From positions 1 through 64,000 of the forward strand of contig JACYUQ010000002.1 of the NCBI GenBank assembly GCA_014841835.1: a DNA stretch of 64,000 nt, in the 5' to 3' direction. Positions 44,634-53,268 of this stretch are shown here, in pieces; position 1 is the first letter of the stretch; the number at the start of each line of letters is the position of its first letter. The stretch comes from Oxalobacteraceae sp. CFBP 13730. Lineage in GTDB: Bacteria; Pseudomonadota; Gammaproteobacteria; Burkholderiales; Burkholderiaceae_D. The notes beneath the pieces were generated by a model that saw only the letters and a program-made list of their open reading frames with translations, did no database searches and had not been told where the DNA came from. The position numbers were made by a program, and so were the translations under genes.

Positions 44634-46328
44634 ATGCTTGAGTGGTTGCGCCTCTACCGGCGCGCCGCGCTGCCGGGCGATATCAGCGCCGGCATCGTGG
44701 TAGCGATGATGATGATCCCGCAGGGCATGGCCTACGCTCTGGTGGCGGGCCTGCCGCCGGCGGTCGGCATTTACGCCAGCATCGTCCCGCCCTTGCTGTA
44801 CGCGCTGTTCGGCACCAGCAGCACGCAATCGGTCGGACCGATGGCGATCATTTCCCTGATGACGGCGTCCACGCTGGCGCCCCTGGCCACGCCCGGCACG
44901 GCGCTGTATGGCGTGCTGGCGGCGCAACTGGCCCTGTTGTCGGGCCTGGTCCTGCTGCTGTGCGGCCTGTTGCGCATCGGCTTTCTCGCCAATTTCTTTT
45001 CGCGGCCCGTGATGAGCGGGTTCACCATCGGCTCGGCGATCATGATCGCCTGGGGCCAGTTGCGCACGCTGGTAGGTGGCCCCATCGAGCTCGGCATGCG
45101 GCCGCACTGGCCAAGCATCCTGCTGGGCGTGGGCTCGCTCGTGCTGCTGCTGGCCGCGCGCAGCCACCTGGCGCCGCTGCTGCGCCGGCTGCGTGTGCCC
45201 GCAGCGGCGGCCGACGTCGGGTCCAAGCTGGCACCGATCGCCGTCGTGCTGGGCGCGATGGCGCTCGTGCAGCAGTTGGGTCTCGCGCAGATGGGCGTGG
45301 CCACCACGGGCGCCGTGCCGACCGGCTTGCCGGGCCTGAACCTGGCAACGTCGTCGCAGCACTGGCAAGCCTTGCTGCAACCGGCGCTCCTGATCGGCTT
45401 TATGGTGTTCCTGATCAGCATGTCGGGCGCGCAGGCGCTGGCGCTCAAGCGCGGTGGCGAAAAACTGGTCAGCAACCGCGAACTGGTCGGCCTTGGCGCC
45501 GCCAACGTCGGCAGTGCGCTGACGGGTGGTTTCCCCGTCACCGGCAGCCTGTCGCGATCGGCCGTCAATTTCGCGGCCGGCGCCAATACGCAACTGGCCA
45601 GCATGATCACGGCGGGCCTACTGGCGCTGGCGCTCGTGCTGCCCACTGGCTGGCTCGCGCTGCTGCCTCTGCCAACGCTGGCCGCGACGATCATCGTGGC
45701 CGTGCTCGGGATGCTCGATCTGTCGACGCTGCGCACCGCCTGGCACTACGACCGCGCCGATGCGCTGGCGCTGCTGGCCACTGCCGGCGGCGTGCTGCTG
45801 CTGGGCGTCGAAGCGGGGGTGCTGGTGGGCGTAGCGCTGTCGATGGTCGTGCTGATCTGGCGCGCCAGCCGGCCGCACATCGCGGTGCTGGGCCGCATCC
45901 ATGGCACAGAGCACTTCCGCAATGTCGACCGCTACTCGGCCGAAACGACGCCGGGGCTGCTGATGCTGCGCGTCGACGCCGGCCTGTTCTTCGGCAATGT
46001 GGATGCGGTTAACGAGCGCATCGATGAAGAACTCGTCGCGCATGGCGGCACGCGGCATCTGGTGCTGGTGCTGTCGGCCGTGAATGCGATCGACACGTCG
46101 GCGCTGTTCGGCCTCGAAGAGTTGAACAGCTCGCTGAACCAGCGCGGCGTGCTGATGCACCTGGCCGAAGTGAAGGGGCCGGTGATGGACCGGCTCAAGG
46201 AAAGCGATCTGCTGGGTAAACTCAACGGTCAGATATTCCTGAGCGCTGCTATTGCGTGGGACCAGCTGGCCGGATCGCGTGCAGCCGGTACGCCTGCAGC
46301 GGCCACGCAGCGCGCGGATGCGCCGTAG
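44634..46328 (+). CDS. SulP-family anion transporter with STAS domain
   Basis: 564 residues. About 10-14 membrane segments (sulfate transporter domain ~10-390) with GIVVAMMMIPQGMAYALVAGLPP near the start and GGFPVTGSLSRSAVNFAAGANT, both SulP hallmarks. The C-terminal STAS domain (~430-545) has LRVDAGLFFGNVDAV and NAIDTSALFGLEEL. Substrates of bacterial SulP proteins include sulfate, bicarbonate and dicarboxylates. Bicarbonate would be of interest next to urease, which releases CO2, but this is speculation. A 73-bp gap separates it from ureJ. Confidence 0.93.
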   Translation: MLEWLRLYRRAALPGDISAGIVVAMMMIPQGMAYALVAGLPPAVGIYASIVPPLLYALFGTSSTQSVGPMAIISLMTASTLAPLATPGTALYGVLAAQLALLSGLVLLLCGLLRIGFLANFFSRPVMSGFTIGSAIMIAWGQLRTLVGGPIELGMRPHWPSILLGVGSLVLLLAARSHLAPLLRRLRVPAAAADVGSKLAPIAVVLGAMALVQQLGLAQMGVATTGAVPTGLPGLNLATSSQHWQALLQPALLIGFMVFLISMSGAQALALKRGGEKLVSNRELVGLGAANVGSALTGGFPVTGSLSRSAVNFAAGANTQLASMITAGLLALALVLPTGWLALLPLPTLAATIIVAVLGMLDLSTLRTAWHYDRADALALLATAGGVLLLGVEAGVLVGVALSMVVLIWRASRPHIAVLGRIHGTEHFRNVDRYSAETTPGLLMLRVDAGLFFGNVDAVNERIDEELVAHGGTRHLVLVLSAVNAIDTSALFGLEELNSSLNQRGVLMHLAEVKGPVMDRLKESDLLGKLNGQIFLSAAIAWDQLAGSRAAGTPAAATQRADAP

Positions 46329-46366
46329 CAGTACGCGTGCGCTGCTGCGTTCAACGCCAGCACTAC

Positions 46367-47278
46367 TTACAGGGCGGCTGACTGCGCTGCAATGAACTCC
46401 CTGAACCATTGTTGCGCGGGATTGCTGTCGCTACGGCGGTGCCATATCAGGTGAAACGTGATGTCCGGCAGTGCCAGCGGTGGCGGGGACATGGCAAGCC
46501 GGTGGTTGGCCTGCGCATGCATTGCCACGCGCTTGAGGATGGTGGCCCCCATAGTGGTGCGCGCAATCACCGCGGGCACGGCAAACAGTTGCGGCAAGGT
46601 CAAGGCAAGCTTGCGTTGCTTGCCCTGTTGCGCGAGGGTTTGATCGACAAGACCATGCAACTGCCCTTCGGGTGACACGAGCACGTGCTGCAGGTCGAGA
46701 TAGGTGCCCAAGTCCATCGGACCACTGGCTGCCGGATGGTCGGTCGACACGATCGTGACAAAGGTATCGCGCATCAAAGGCCGCGTGAGGATACGGGCAT
46801 CCATGACGGTCGGCGCGACGCCAATGGCGACATCGATCGATCCGGCATCGAGCAGATCCACAGCGGCATCCCGATCGTTGAACGCCAGCACATTCAACGA
46901 TATGCCGGGCGTGGCCCGTTCGAGCGCTTCCACGAGCGCCGGTAACAGGATCAGTGTCGGGTAATCCTGCAGACCCAGTTTGAATGTCAGCGATGCCGTC
47001 CCGGGTTCGAACGCGGGCTGCGTCAGCATCGCCAACTCGATCTGACGCAGCGCCGCGGCCACGGGCGCGGCCAGATCGCGTGCGCGTGCGGTGGGGACCA
47101 AGCCAGTGCTGCTGCGTTGGAACAGGGGATCGCCCAGCAAGGTTCGCAGGCGCGACAAGGCAGCGCTCATTGCTGGTTGGCTGACGCCTACCTGCGTTGC
47201 AGCACGCGTGACATTGCGTTCGTTCATCAACGCATCGAACGCAACCAGCAAATTCAAATCCAGGCCATGAAAATCCAT
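46367..47278 (-). CDS. LysR-family transcriptional regulator
   Basis: 303 residues. N-terminal winged HTH (LNLLVAFDALMNERNVTRAA, GVSQPAMSAALSRLR, DPLFQRS) of the NodD/PcpR-like branch, followed by a periplasmic-binding-protein-like effector domain. It is transcribed divergently from a SnoaL-like gene 94 bp away, the usual sign that it controls that gene. The effector is unknown. Confidence 0.92.
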   Translation of the reverse strand: MDFHGLDLNLLVAFDALMNERNVTRAATQVGVSQPAMSAALSRLRTLLGDPLFQRSSTGLVPTARARDLAAPVAAALRQIELAMLTQPAFEPGTASLTFKLGLQDYPTLILLPALVEALERATPGISLNVLAFNDRDAAVDLLDAGSIDVAIGVAPTVMDARILTRPLMRDTFVTIVSTDHPAASGPMDLGTYLDLQHVLVSPEGQLHGLVDQTLAQQGKQRKLALTLPQLFAVPAVIARTTMGATILKRVAMHAQANHRLAMSPPPLALPDITFHLIWHRRSDSNPAQQWFREFIAAQSAAL

Positions 47279-47372
47279 GAGCCGAATAATACGGTATATC
47301 TGTTATTTGTTGGACTGATCGAACTGCGGGGAACACACTGGCGCTTCATTCAACTTCGAGCAGATCATTCCG

Positions 47373-47819
47373 ATGACGATGTCAACGACCGCCTTATCGC
47401 ACCAGCTGCGCACCGAACTCAACGTCGTGGAAACGCTGTACCGCGCGTTCAGCGAGCAAAACCCGGATCTTGTCGATGCCGTGCTGGCCCCGGCGTGGGA
47501 AGATATTCCGCTGGCCCCGGGCCAGGGCCCTGGGCCAGCGGGCATCAAGCCGATCATCCGCATGCTGGTAGCAGCATTCCCGGACGTACGCATCACGATC
47601 CACGACACGATTCAGGCGCCCGGGAAGGTCGCCGTACGCGCGGAGATCAGCGGGACGCATCTGGGCGAGCTGTTCGGCATCGCGCCCACCGGCAAGCAAG
47701 TCAGCTTCCGGTTGCACGAGTTTCACACGCTCGAAGGCGGCCTGATCACCACGACCTGGCACATGGAGGACTGGTTTGGTCTCTTCCTGCAGCTTGGGCA
47801 GTTCCCGCCACAAGGCTGA
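47373..47819 (+). CDS. SnoaL-like ester cyclase family protein
   Basis: 148 residues, alpha+beta barrel of the NTF2/SnoaL type: VVETLYRAFSEQNPDLVDAVL, DIPLAPGQGPGPAGIKP, FPDVRITIHD and WHMEDWFGLFLQLG. Members include polyketide cyclases and many small-molecule-binding proteins, so the reaction cannot be stated. It is divergent from the LysR gene and probably its target. The 94-bp intergenic region contains ATACGGTATAT, a possible half-site. Confidence 0.82.
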   Translation: MTMSTTALSHQLRTELNVVETLYRAFSEQNPDLVDAVLAPAWEDIPLAPGQGPGPAGIKPIIRMLVAAFPDVRITIHDTIQAPGKVAVRAEISGTHLGELFGIAPTGKQVSFRLHEFHTLEGGLITTTWHMEDWFGLFLQLGQFPPQG

Positions 47820-47870
47820 ACCAGTTTACCGCCACTGAATACCGCCATTGAATACCACTACTGAGCGGCG

Positions 47871-48503
47871 TCAGGCGCGCTTGCGCTGCGCCGGCTGTTC
47901 GTCGCGCGGCGGCGCCAGTACGATCGGCGCGGCATTTTCCGGGTACAGCGCCTGGCTATTGACGTAGACGGCGCGGATGGCGTCCATGTCGCGCTCGACG
48001 TCGCCGGTCGGCGTCATCGTGTCGACGAGGCTCAGCTCTTTCTTGCCATAGTCAAAACGCACCAGCACCATCGGCACATTGGCCGTGACGGCCAGGTGGT
48101 AGAAGCCGCTTTTCCAGTTGGGCCGGTAGGCGCGCGTGCCTTCGGGCGTGATGCCGATCCAGAACGATGGCGCGGCGAGCATGGTGTCGGCCAGCTGGCG
48201 CGTTGCGCCCATCGGTGCGCGGCGGTCGACCGGCACGCCGCCCCAGTGGCGCATCAGGCGGCCCATTGGTCCCCGGAACAGCGTGTCCTTGGCCAGCCAT
48301 TTGAACTGCGTGCCCATGGCCCACGTGGCCAGCAGGCCGATCGGGAAATCCCAGTTCGACGTGTGCGGATAGATGACGCAGACGCCGTGCGGCCCCGGCA
48401 ACGGTTTGAAGAACACCTTCCAGCCGAAACACTGCAGTACGCGCAGCGCCGCGCGCTGGCGCAGGGTGGGCAGGGCTGCAGGGCGCAACAGGTAGTCGGT
48501 CAT
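47871..48503 (-). CDS. Lysophospholipid acyltransferase (PlsC-like)
   Basis: 210 residues. PlsC/LPLAT motifs: YPHTSNWDF (catalytic His-x4-Asp), PVDRR, and ITPEGTR (phosphate binding). It would acylate a lysophospholipid or related lipid at the inner membrane; the N-terminal region is hydrophobic but lacks a clear membrane helix. The start is preceded by CTGGAGACC. It is monocistronic between a convergent SnoaL gene and a divergent ArsC-like gene. Confidence 0.88.
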   Translation of the reverse strand: MTDYLLRPAALPTLRQRAALRVLQCFGWKVFFKPLPGPHGVCVIYPHTSNWDFPIGLLATWAMGTQFKWLAKDTLFRGPMGRLMRHWGGVPVDRRAPMGATRQLADTMLAAPSFWIGITPEGTRAYRPNWKSGFYHLAVTANVPMVLVRFDYGKKELSLVDTMTPTGDVERDMDAIRAVYVNSQALYPENAAPIVLAPPRDEQPAQRKRA

Positions 48504-48689
48504 CTGGTCTCCAGGGTGGCGTCAACACATTGCAAGGGTTGCAATTGGCTACGCGCAAGAAAATCAAGCGTGCGATTCTAGCCCGTGCGGGGAGGGGGGA
48601 CAAGCGAAATAGTGATGACGGGTATGCGCTGTGGTTATCATGTGCCTGTCTCATCCACCACACAACCTGACAGGAACATCCCCTTTGCT

Positions 48690-49043
48690 ATGACCATGGC
48701 CATCACGATTTACCACAATGCCCGCTGCGGCACCTCGCGCAATACCCTGGCTGCCATCCGCGAAGCCGGTCACGAACCGCAGATCATCGACTGCCTGGCC
48801 AACCCGCCGACACGAGACACGCTGACCCGCTTGATTGCCGATGCGGGCATCACGGTGCGGGAGGCCGTGCGCAGAAAGGAAGCGGTCTTCACCGAATTGG
48901 GGCTGGACCAGCCGGGCGCCAGCGACGCTGCGCTGCTGGACGCGATGGTCGCGCACCCGATCCTGATCGAGCGGCCATTTGTCGTGACACCCAACGGTGT
49001 GCGACTGTGCCGGCCATTCACGCGCGTCAGCGAGATCCTGTAG
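48690..49043 (+). CDS. arsC: ArsC-family glutaredoxin-coupled arsenate reductase
   Basis: 117 residues. IYHNARCGTSRNTL carries the catalytic Cys13; RRKEAVFTELGL, LIERPFVV and VRLCRPF provide the arginines of ArsC. The thioredoxin-like fold reduces arsenate to arsenite with glutathione/glutaredoxin. No arsenite pump or arsR is adjacent, so it could be one of the YffB/ArsC relatives with another role. ATG 48696 (MAITIY) is an equally good start. Its 3' end overlaps the convergent thioesterase gene by 17 bp. Confidence 0.87.
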   Translation: MTMAITIYHNARCGTSRNTLAAIREAGHEPQIIDCLANPPTRDTLTRLIADAGITVREAVRRKEAVFTELGLDQPGASDAALLDAMVAHPILIERPFVVTPNGVRLCRPFTRVSEIL

Positions 49044-49479
49044 GCGCGCCACCCACGATCACGGGCATGTACGTATCCAGGAATGGCGCAGGCATGCGGC
49101 GCGGCCGACCGCTCGAGAGTTCGATGCAGACCAGGTCCCAGCGGCCGCGCAGCACCGTGGCGCCATCGCTGTCGCGCACGAGCTGAAAGCGCCGCTCCAT
49201 CGACAGCTTGCCGTCGCCGCCCACGAGCCAGGTGGCCAGGCGCAGGGCTTCGCCAACGAATGTGGGCAGCAGGTAATCGTATTCGCCGCGCCGGATCGCC
49301 ATCGCCCGGTCCAGGCGCCGGTAGTCGTCGAGCGACAGGCCAAGGCTGTCGGAATGCGCCCAGCCGGCCTGCTCGCACCAGCGCACATATACGGCATTAT
49401 TGGTGTGGTTCAGGCCATCGATGTCGCCGGCTTGCGGCGTCACCGCCAGGATGAATGGTTGCGGATAATCCCAGTCCAA
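49027..49479 (-). CDS. Hotdog-fold acyl-CoA thioesterase (4HBT/YbgC-like)
   Basis: 150 residues. HTNNAVYVRWCEQA matches the 4HBT hotdog signature (Asp of DIDGLNHTNN on the active-site helix). EYDYLLPTFVGEALRLATWL and SMERRFQLVRD follow as in YbgC/FadM-type thioesterases. No ATG fits; TTG 49479 lies eight bases after CGGAG and gives LDWDYPQPF. The longer frame upstream is out of register with any domain. The substrate is unknown. Confidence 0.83.
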   Translation of the reverse strand: MDWDYPQPFILAVTPQAGDIDGLNHTNNAVYVRWCEQAGWAHSDSLGLSLDDYRRLDRAMAIRRGEYDYLLPTFVGEALRLATWLVGGDGKLSMERRFQLVRDSDGATVLRGRWDLVCIELSSGRPRRMPAPFLDTYMPVIVGGAPTGSR

Positions 49480-49577
49480 TGTGCTGTCTCCGTGAGCGGC
49501 AGGGGGCCGCAAGTCCGGCCATTTTACGGCAGGGCGGGGTGGCGATGGATGACGACTGCGCGCGGCGTGACAACGGC

Positions 49578-50336
49578 TCAGTCGGGGTTGAATTGTACCC
49601 GGGTCGGGCACTCGATCGTCCCGGCGAAGCCCCCACCGCCGGCGGTGTCGAACGAGGTTGCGCCGCCAACCTGGGCGCCGAACGGGCTCGGCCTGATGCC
49701 ACCGCCGGTGCGGCACCAGGTGCGCCCGCCCAGGCGGAAGCGGTACACGACGACGCCGTCCGGGGCCGTATAACTTTCCGATACCAACGTGCGTGAGGTG
49801 TCCACACGGGCATTGCTGACGGCCTCCGCGAAGCGCTGCCATTTGCTGTCAACTGGGGCGAGCGGTGCCAGTTTCCCCTTGCGCAGCTCGTGATCGACCG
49901 CGCCTGCCGTGCGTTTGCCGCGGTTGGCCAGGCTGTCGTCGCCCGCGGCAGTGCTGTCTTGTGCTGAGCCGGGCGGGGTGGGGAAGGGATCTGCAGCAGG
50001 TTCGCTCGTGGCCGCAGACGGCGCAGTGTCAGCAGGCGCTGGCGTGAGCGGTTGTGGCGCCACTGTCGGCGCGGCAGGAACGGCGCGCGCAGGAATTGCC
50101 TGCGCTGCGCGCGGTCGTGGTGACGCTGCTGCAGCGGCTGCAGCGGCTGCAGCGGGGGCAGTGGAAGGACGGGAAGGCGCAGGCGCCAACACCGCCACCA
50201 CGATGAATTCACGGGGCGCCGACACAGCCGCCGGCAGCACCCGTACGCCGGTCGCCTGCAACCACCACCAGCCCAGCAGCAGATGCAGGCCAAGGGTGAC
50301 CGCAAGCGGCCAGCCGGGCGTACGGCGCGGCGTCAT
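49578..50336 (-). CDS. TonB-like membrane-anchored protein with Ala/Pro-rich linker
   Basis: 252 residues. A single N-terminal helix, PLAVTLGLHLLLGWWWL, includes a His inside the segment as in TonB. An Ala/Pro-rich linker with an uninterrupted run of Ala (encoded by near-perfect 9-bp repeats around 50131-50160) leads to a C-terminal ~100-residue domain with ESYTAPDGVVVYRFRLGG and two Cys. The C-terminal domain does not match TonB_C. It is 26 bp after pepN on the same strand. ATG 50354 is an alternative start. Function unknown; a periplasm-spanning role is inferred. Confidence 0.7.
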   Translation of the reverse strand: MTPRRTPGWPLAVTLGLHLLLGWWWLQATGVRVLPAAVSAPREFIVVAVLAPAPSRPSTAPAAAAAAAAAASPRPRAAQAIPARAVPAAPTVAPQPLTPAPADTAPSAATSEPAADPFPTPPGSAQDSTAAGDDSLANRGKRTAGAVDHELRKGKLAPLAPVDSKWQRFAEAVSNARVDTSRTLVSESYTAPDGVVVYRFRLGGRTWCRTGGGIRPSPFGAQVGGATSFDTAGGGGFAGTIECPTRVQFNPD

Positions 50337-50361
50337 GACCCCGGCAGCCAGCATGCGGCGA

Positions 50362-53016
50362 TCAGCCTTTTGGTGCGCTCAGCTTTGCCTTGATCGCCAC
50401 GCAGCGCTGGTCGTCCTGCAGCGTGTCGAGCAGCGTGCGGCGCGTGAACGCCGACAGGTCCGTCATCGTTTCCGCCGCGCGGCTCAGGCGCGCCACGCTT
50501 TGCGGCGTGCAGGTCGCCGGGATCATCGTGCCCGCGTACGCGCGCATGAAGACCGGGCCGCCCGCCTTGTCCACCTGCGGCAGGCGCGCCAGGCGCGCAT
50601 CGGCATCGCGCTCATTGAGCGCGCCCTGTTCGGCCGGGAAGATGCTGCCCATCGCGGTGCGGATGCGTGAGAACGGCAACGTCGTCTTCTGGTCTTCGAT
50701 CTGCTTGACCCAGTCCGCCTTGACGGTGGCGTCGGGGCGGACGACGGTCGCTGCCACGGCCGCGATCTGGCCGGCGTCCGACTTGTCACGTGCGGACTCC
50801 TGCGCGATCAGGTCGAACGCGCCCGGGTAGTTGTACCGGTTCAGGTGCGCGATGATCGACCAGCGCTGCGGCTGGCCCACCGGCACGCCGGCCGCATCGA
50901 CCTGGCCGCCCAGGATGCCGGCCAGGCGCGTCAGCGCATCCGGGCTGCTGGCAACGCTCACGTACTGGTTGAACCAGCGGCGCTGGAAGTCGGCATTGCC
51001 CTTGTTGGCCTGCACGCCGTCCCACGCCATCTTTTCCAGTGCCAGCGCGGTCTGGCGCGTGTAGGCGTTGTCCAGGTTCATCGCATCGAGGTAGGCCTTC
51101 GACTCGCTGACCTTGCCCAGCACATCACCCAGCAGCGTGTAATCCTTCTCGAGCGGCGCATTGTTCAGCGCCACGGTGAGGAAGTCATTCAGTGGCATTT
51201 CGGCGTCGCGCACGCCATCCCACAGGCTCTGCCACAGCATCGCGCGCAGCAGCGGATCGTCGACCTTGGCCAGGCTGGTGCGCGCGGTGGCGAACGAGCG
51301 CTTGTCCAGCTTGACCTTGGCGTAGCCCCAGTCCTGGTAGTTCGGATAGACCAGATCCGGGCAGGCCGTGCCGTTCATGTCCGGCACGGCGGTCCTGGCG
51401 CCCGTGTAGGTGACGGGGACGTTTTTTACCAGCGTCAGCTTGCCGCCGTCGATCTTGAAGGCGCCGATCTGCACGCGCTGTTCGCGCAGCGTCGGCAGGT
51501 CTTTCGATGGCGCGGTCTGCGCCAGCGTGAAGTTGCGGATCTTGCCGCCGCTGCAGCTGTAGTTCGCGGCGATGGTGTTCACGCCGGCGTTGTACAGCCA
51601 TTGTTTGGTCCAGCCGGACAGGTCGCGGCCTGCCGCTTCACCAAGGCTGCCGATGAAATCGTCGAGCGTCGCGTTCTTCCACGAGTACTTGACCAGGTAG
51701 TTGTGCACGCCCTTACGGAATACGTCTTCGCCCAGCAGGTGGCGCAGCTGCTTGAGTGTCGAGCCGCCTTTTGAATAGGTGATCGCATCGATATTGTCGA
51801 AGGCATTGCTCGACGACGGCACCGGCACTTCGATCGGGTGCGTGCTGGCCGTCTGGTCCTGGATGTAGGCACGCTGCTTGCCGCTCTGGTAGAACTTCTG
51901 CCACGAATCCTTGAACTCGGTCGATTCGACCGTCGCCAGCACGCCCATGAAGGACGCGAAGCTTTCGTTCAGCCACAGGCCATTCCACCATTTCATGGTT
52001 ACCAGATTGCCGAACCACTGGTGCGCCATTTCGTGCATGATCACTTCGGTCAGCGACTGCTTCTGCTCGGCCGTCATATTGGCCACGCCGTAGCGCGCTT
52101 CGGCGAACGTGATCGCGCCGGCGTTTTCCATCGCGCCATACAGGAAGTCCGGCACGATCAGCTGGTCGTATTTCTCGAACGGATACGGGACGCCAAAGTA
52201 TTCCTCGAAGAAGCCGAGGCCGGCCTTGGTCTGGCGGAACCAGTCGTTCGGCACCACCAGCTTGGCCAGCGACTGGCGCGCGAACAGGCGCATCGGGTAC
52301 TTGCCGCTGTTGTCTTCCCAGACCTGGTACGGGCCGGCGTGCAGCGAGAAGTTGTACGGGCTGAGGCGCTTGGTGGTCTTGAAGGTCCAGTGGCGGTTCG
52401 CGCCACGCTCGTCGATCTTCGTTTCGCGCGTGGTCGTAACCACGTGCCAGTCGCGCGGCGCGGTGACCGACACCGTGTAGCTGGCCTTCAGGTCGGGCTG
52501 GTCGAACACCGCGAACATCTGCTGGGCCGCGACCGGCTCGAAGTGCGAATACGTGTAGACGCGGCCATCGGCCGGATCGACCATGCGGTGCAGGCCTTCG
52601 CCATTGGTGCTGTGCAGGCGCTCGTAATCGATGACAACCGTGTTGCGGCCCTTGGCCAGGCTGGCCGCGTCGAGCGTGACGAACCATTTGTTGTAGCGCG
52701 TGGCGACCGGCTTGCCGTTGACGCTGACCGATTTGACGGTGGCGTCCTTCAGGTCGAGCGTGACCGGTGCGTCGACGTCCTTCAGGTCGAACGTGACGGT
52801 GGTGGTGCCGGCAAAAGTTTCCTTGCCGGTCAGCGTGAAGTCCAGCACATAGTCCACGTTCGATACGCGCGCAGAGCGGGCAAAGGCGTCGACCTGCGAC
52901 AGGAACGGCGTCTCGGCGCGCACGCCCTGGGCTGCCGGTGCAGCGTGGACGGCGCCGCTGAAAGCAATGGCGGAAGCGATGGCAAGCGCCATGGCGCGGT
53001 GTGCTGGAACGTTCAC
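50362..53016 (-). CDS. M1-family metallo-aminopeptidase, exported
   Basis: 884 residues. The GTG start after AGAGGATT gives a clear signal peptide (ALAIASAIAFSGAVHAAPA, cleavage ~26), so it works in the periplasm, unlike cytosolic PepN. The peptidase core has the substrate anchor GAMENAG (294-300) and zinc site HEMAH (328-332) with Glu351 in LWLNESFA. The C-terminal half is the ERAP1-like helical domain. It removes N-terminal residues from peptides. ATG 52992 within the signal sequence is less likely as start. Confidence 0.92.
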   Translation of the reverse strand: MNVPAHRAMALAIASAIAFSGAVHAAPAAQGVRAETPFLSQVDAFARSARVSNVDYVLDFTLTGKETFAGTTTVTFDLKDVDAPVTLDLKDATVKSVSVNGKPVATRYNKWFVTLDAASLAKGRNTVVIDYERLHSTNGEGLHRMVDPADGRVYTYSHFEPVAAQQMFAVFDQPDLKASYTVSVTAPRDWHVVTTTRETKIDERGANRHWTFKTTKRLSPYNFSLHAGPYQVWEDNSGKYPMRLFARQSLAKLVVPNDWFRQTKAGLGFFEEYFGVPYPFEKYDQLIVPDFLYGAMENAGAITFAEARYGVANMTAEQKQSLTEVIMHEMAHQWFGNLVTMKWWNGLWLNESFASFMGVLATVESTEFKDSWQKFYQSGKQRAYIQDQTASTHPIEVPVPSSSNAFDNIDAITYSKGGSTLKQLRHLLGEDVFRKGVHNYLVKYSWKNATLDDFIGSLGEAAGRDLSGWTKQWLYNAGVNTIAANYSCSGGKIRNFTLAQTAPSKDLPTLREQRVQIGAFKIDGGKLTLVKNVPVTYTGARTAVPDMNGTACPDLVYPNYQDWGYAKVKLDKRSFATARTSLAKVDDPLLRAMLWQSLWDGVRDAEMPLNDFLTVALNNAPLEKDYTLLGDVLGKVSESKAYLDAMNLDNAYTRQTALALEKMAWDGVQANKGNADFQRRWFNQYVSVASSPDALTRLAGILGGQVDAAGVPVGQPQRWSIIAHLNRYNYPGAFDLIAQESARDKSDAGQIAAVAATVVRPDATVKADWVKQIEDQKTTLPFSRIRTAMGSIFPAEQGALNERDADARLARLPQVDKAGGPVFMRAYAGTMIPATCTPQSVARLSRAAETMTDLSAFTRRTLLDTLQDDQRCVAIKAKLSAPKG

Positions 53017-53182
53017 TGAAAATCCTCTCTCGGTAGGCGCATCGAGACGTGCGCGCAGTAACAATCTAACAATCTGACAATCGCGCAAGAATATCACTAA
53101 CGTTCGTGGCTGGACACCCGTCACGACGATCCTTTTTCACCCATGCATATGGCATACATATGCTTCATTCATGCGTCAATAC

Positions 53183-53210
53183 GAAAAAAAACAGGACCCG
53201 CAGGTCCTGT
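53183..53210 (-). terminator. Terminator of the arsR-nemA operon
   Basis: ACAGGACC / GGTCCTGT with a CGCA loop, followed on the minus strand by eight T. It lies ~60 bp after the reductase stop. Confidence 0.88.
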
Positions 53211-53268
53211 TCGAAGAAGCGCCGCCCCTCGCCGGCGAGAGCGGGCGAGGGCGCGGAGAAAGAGATGC

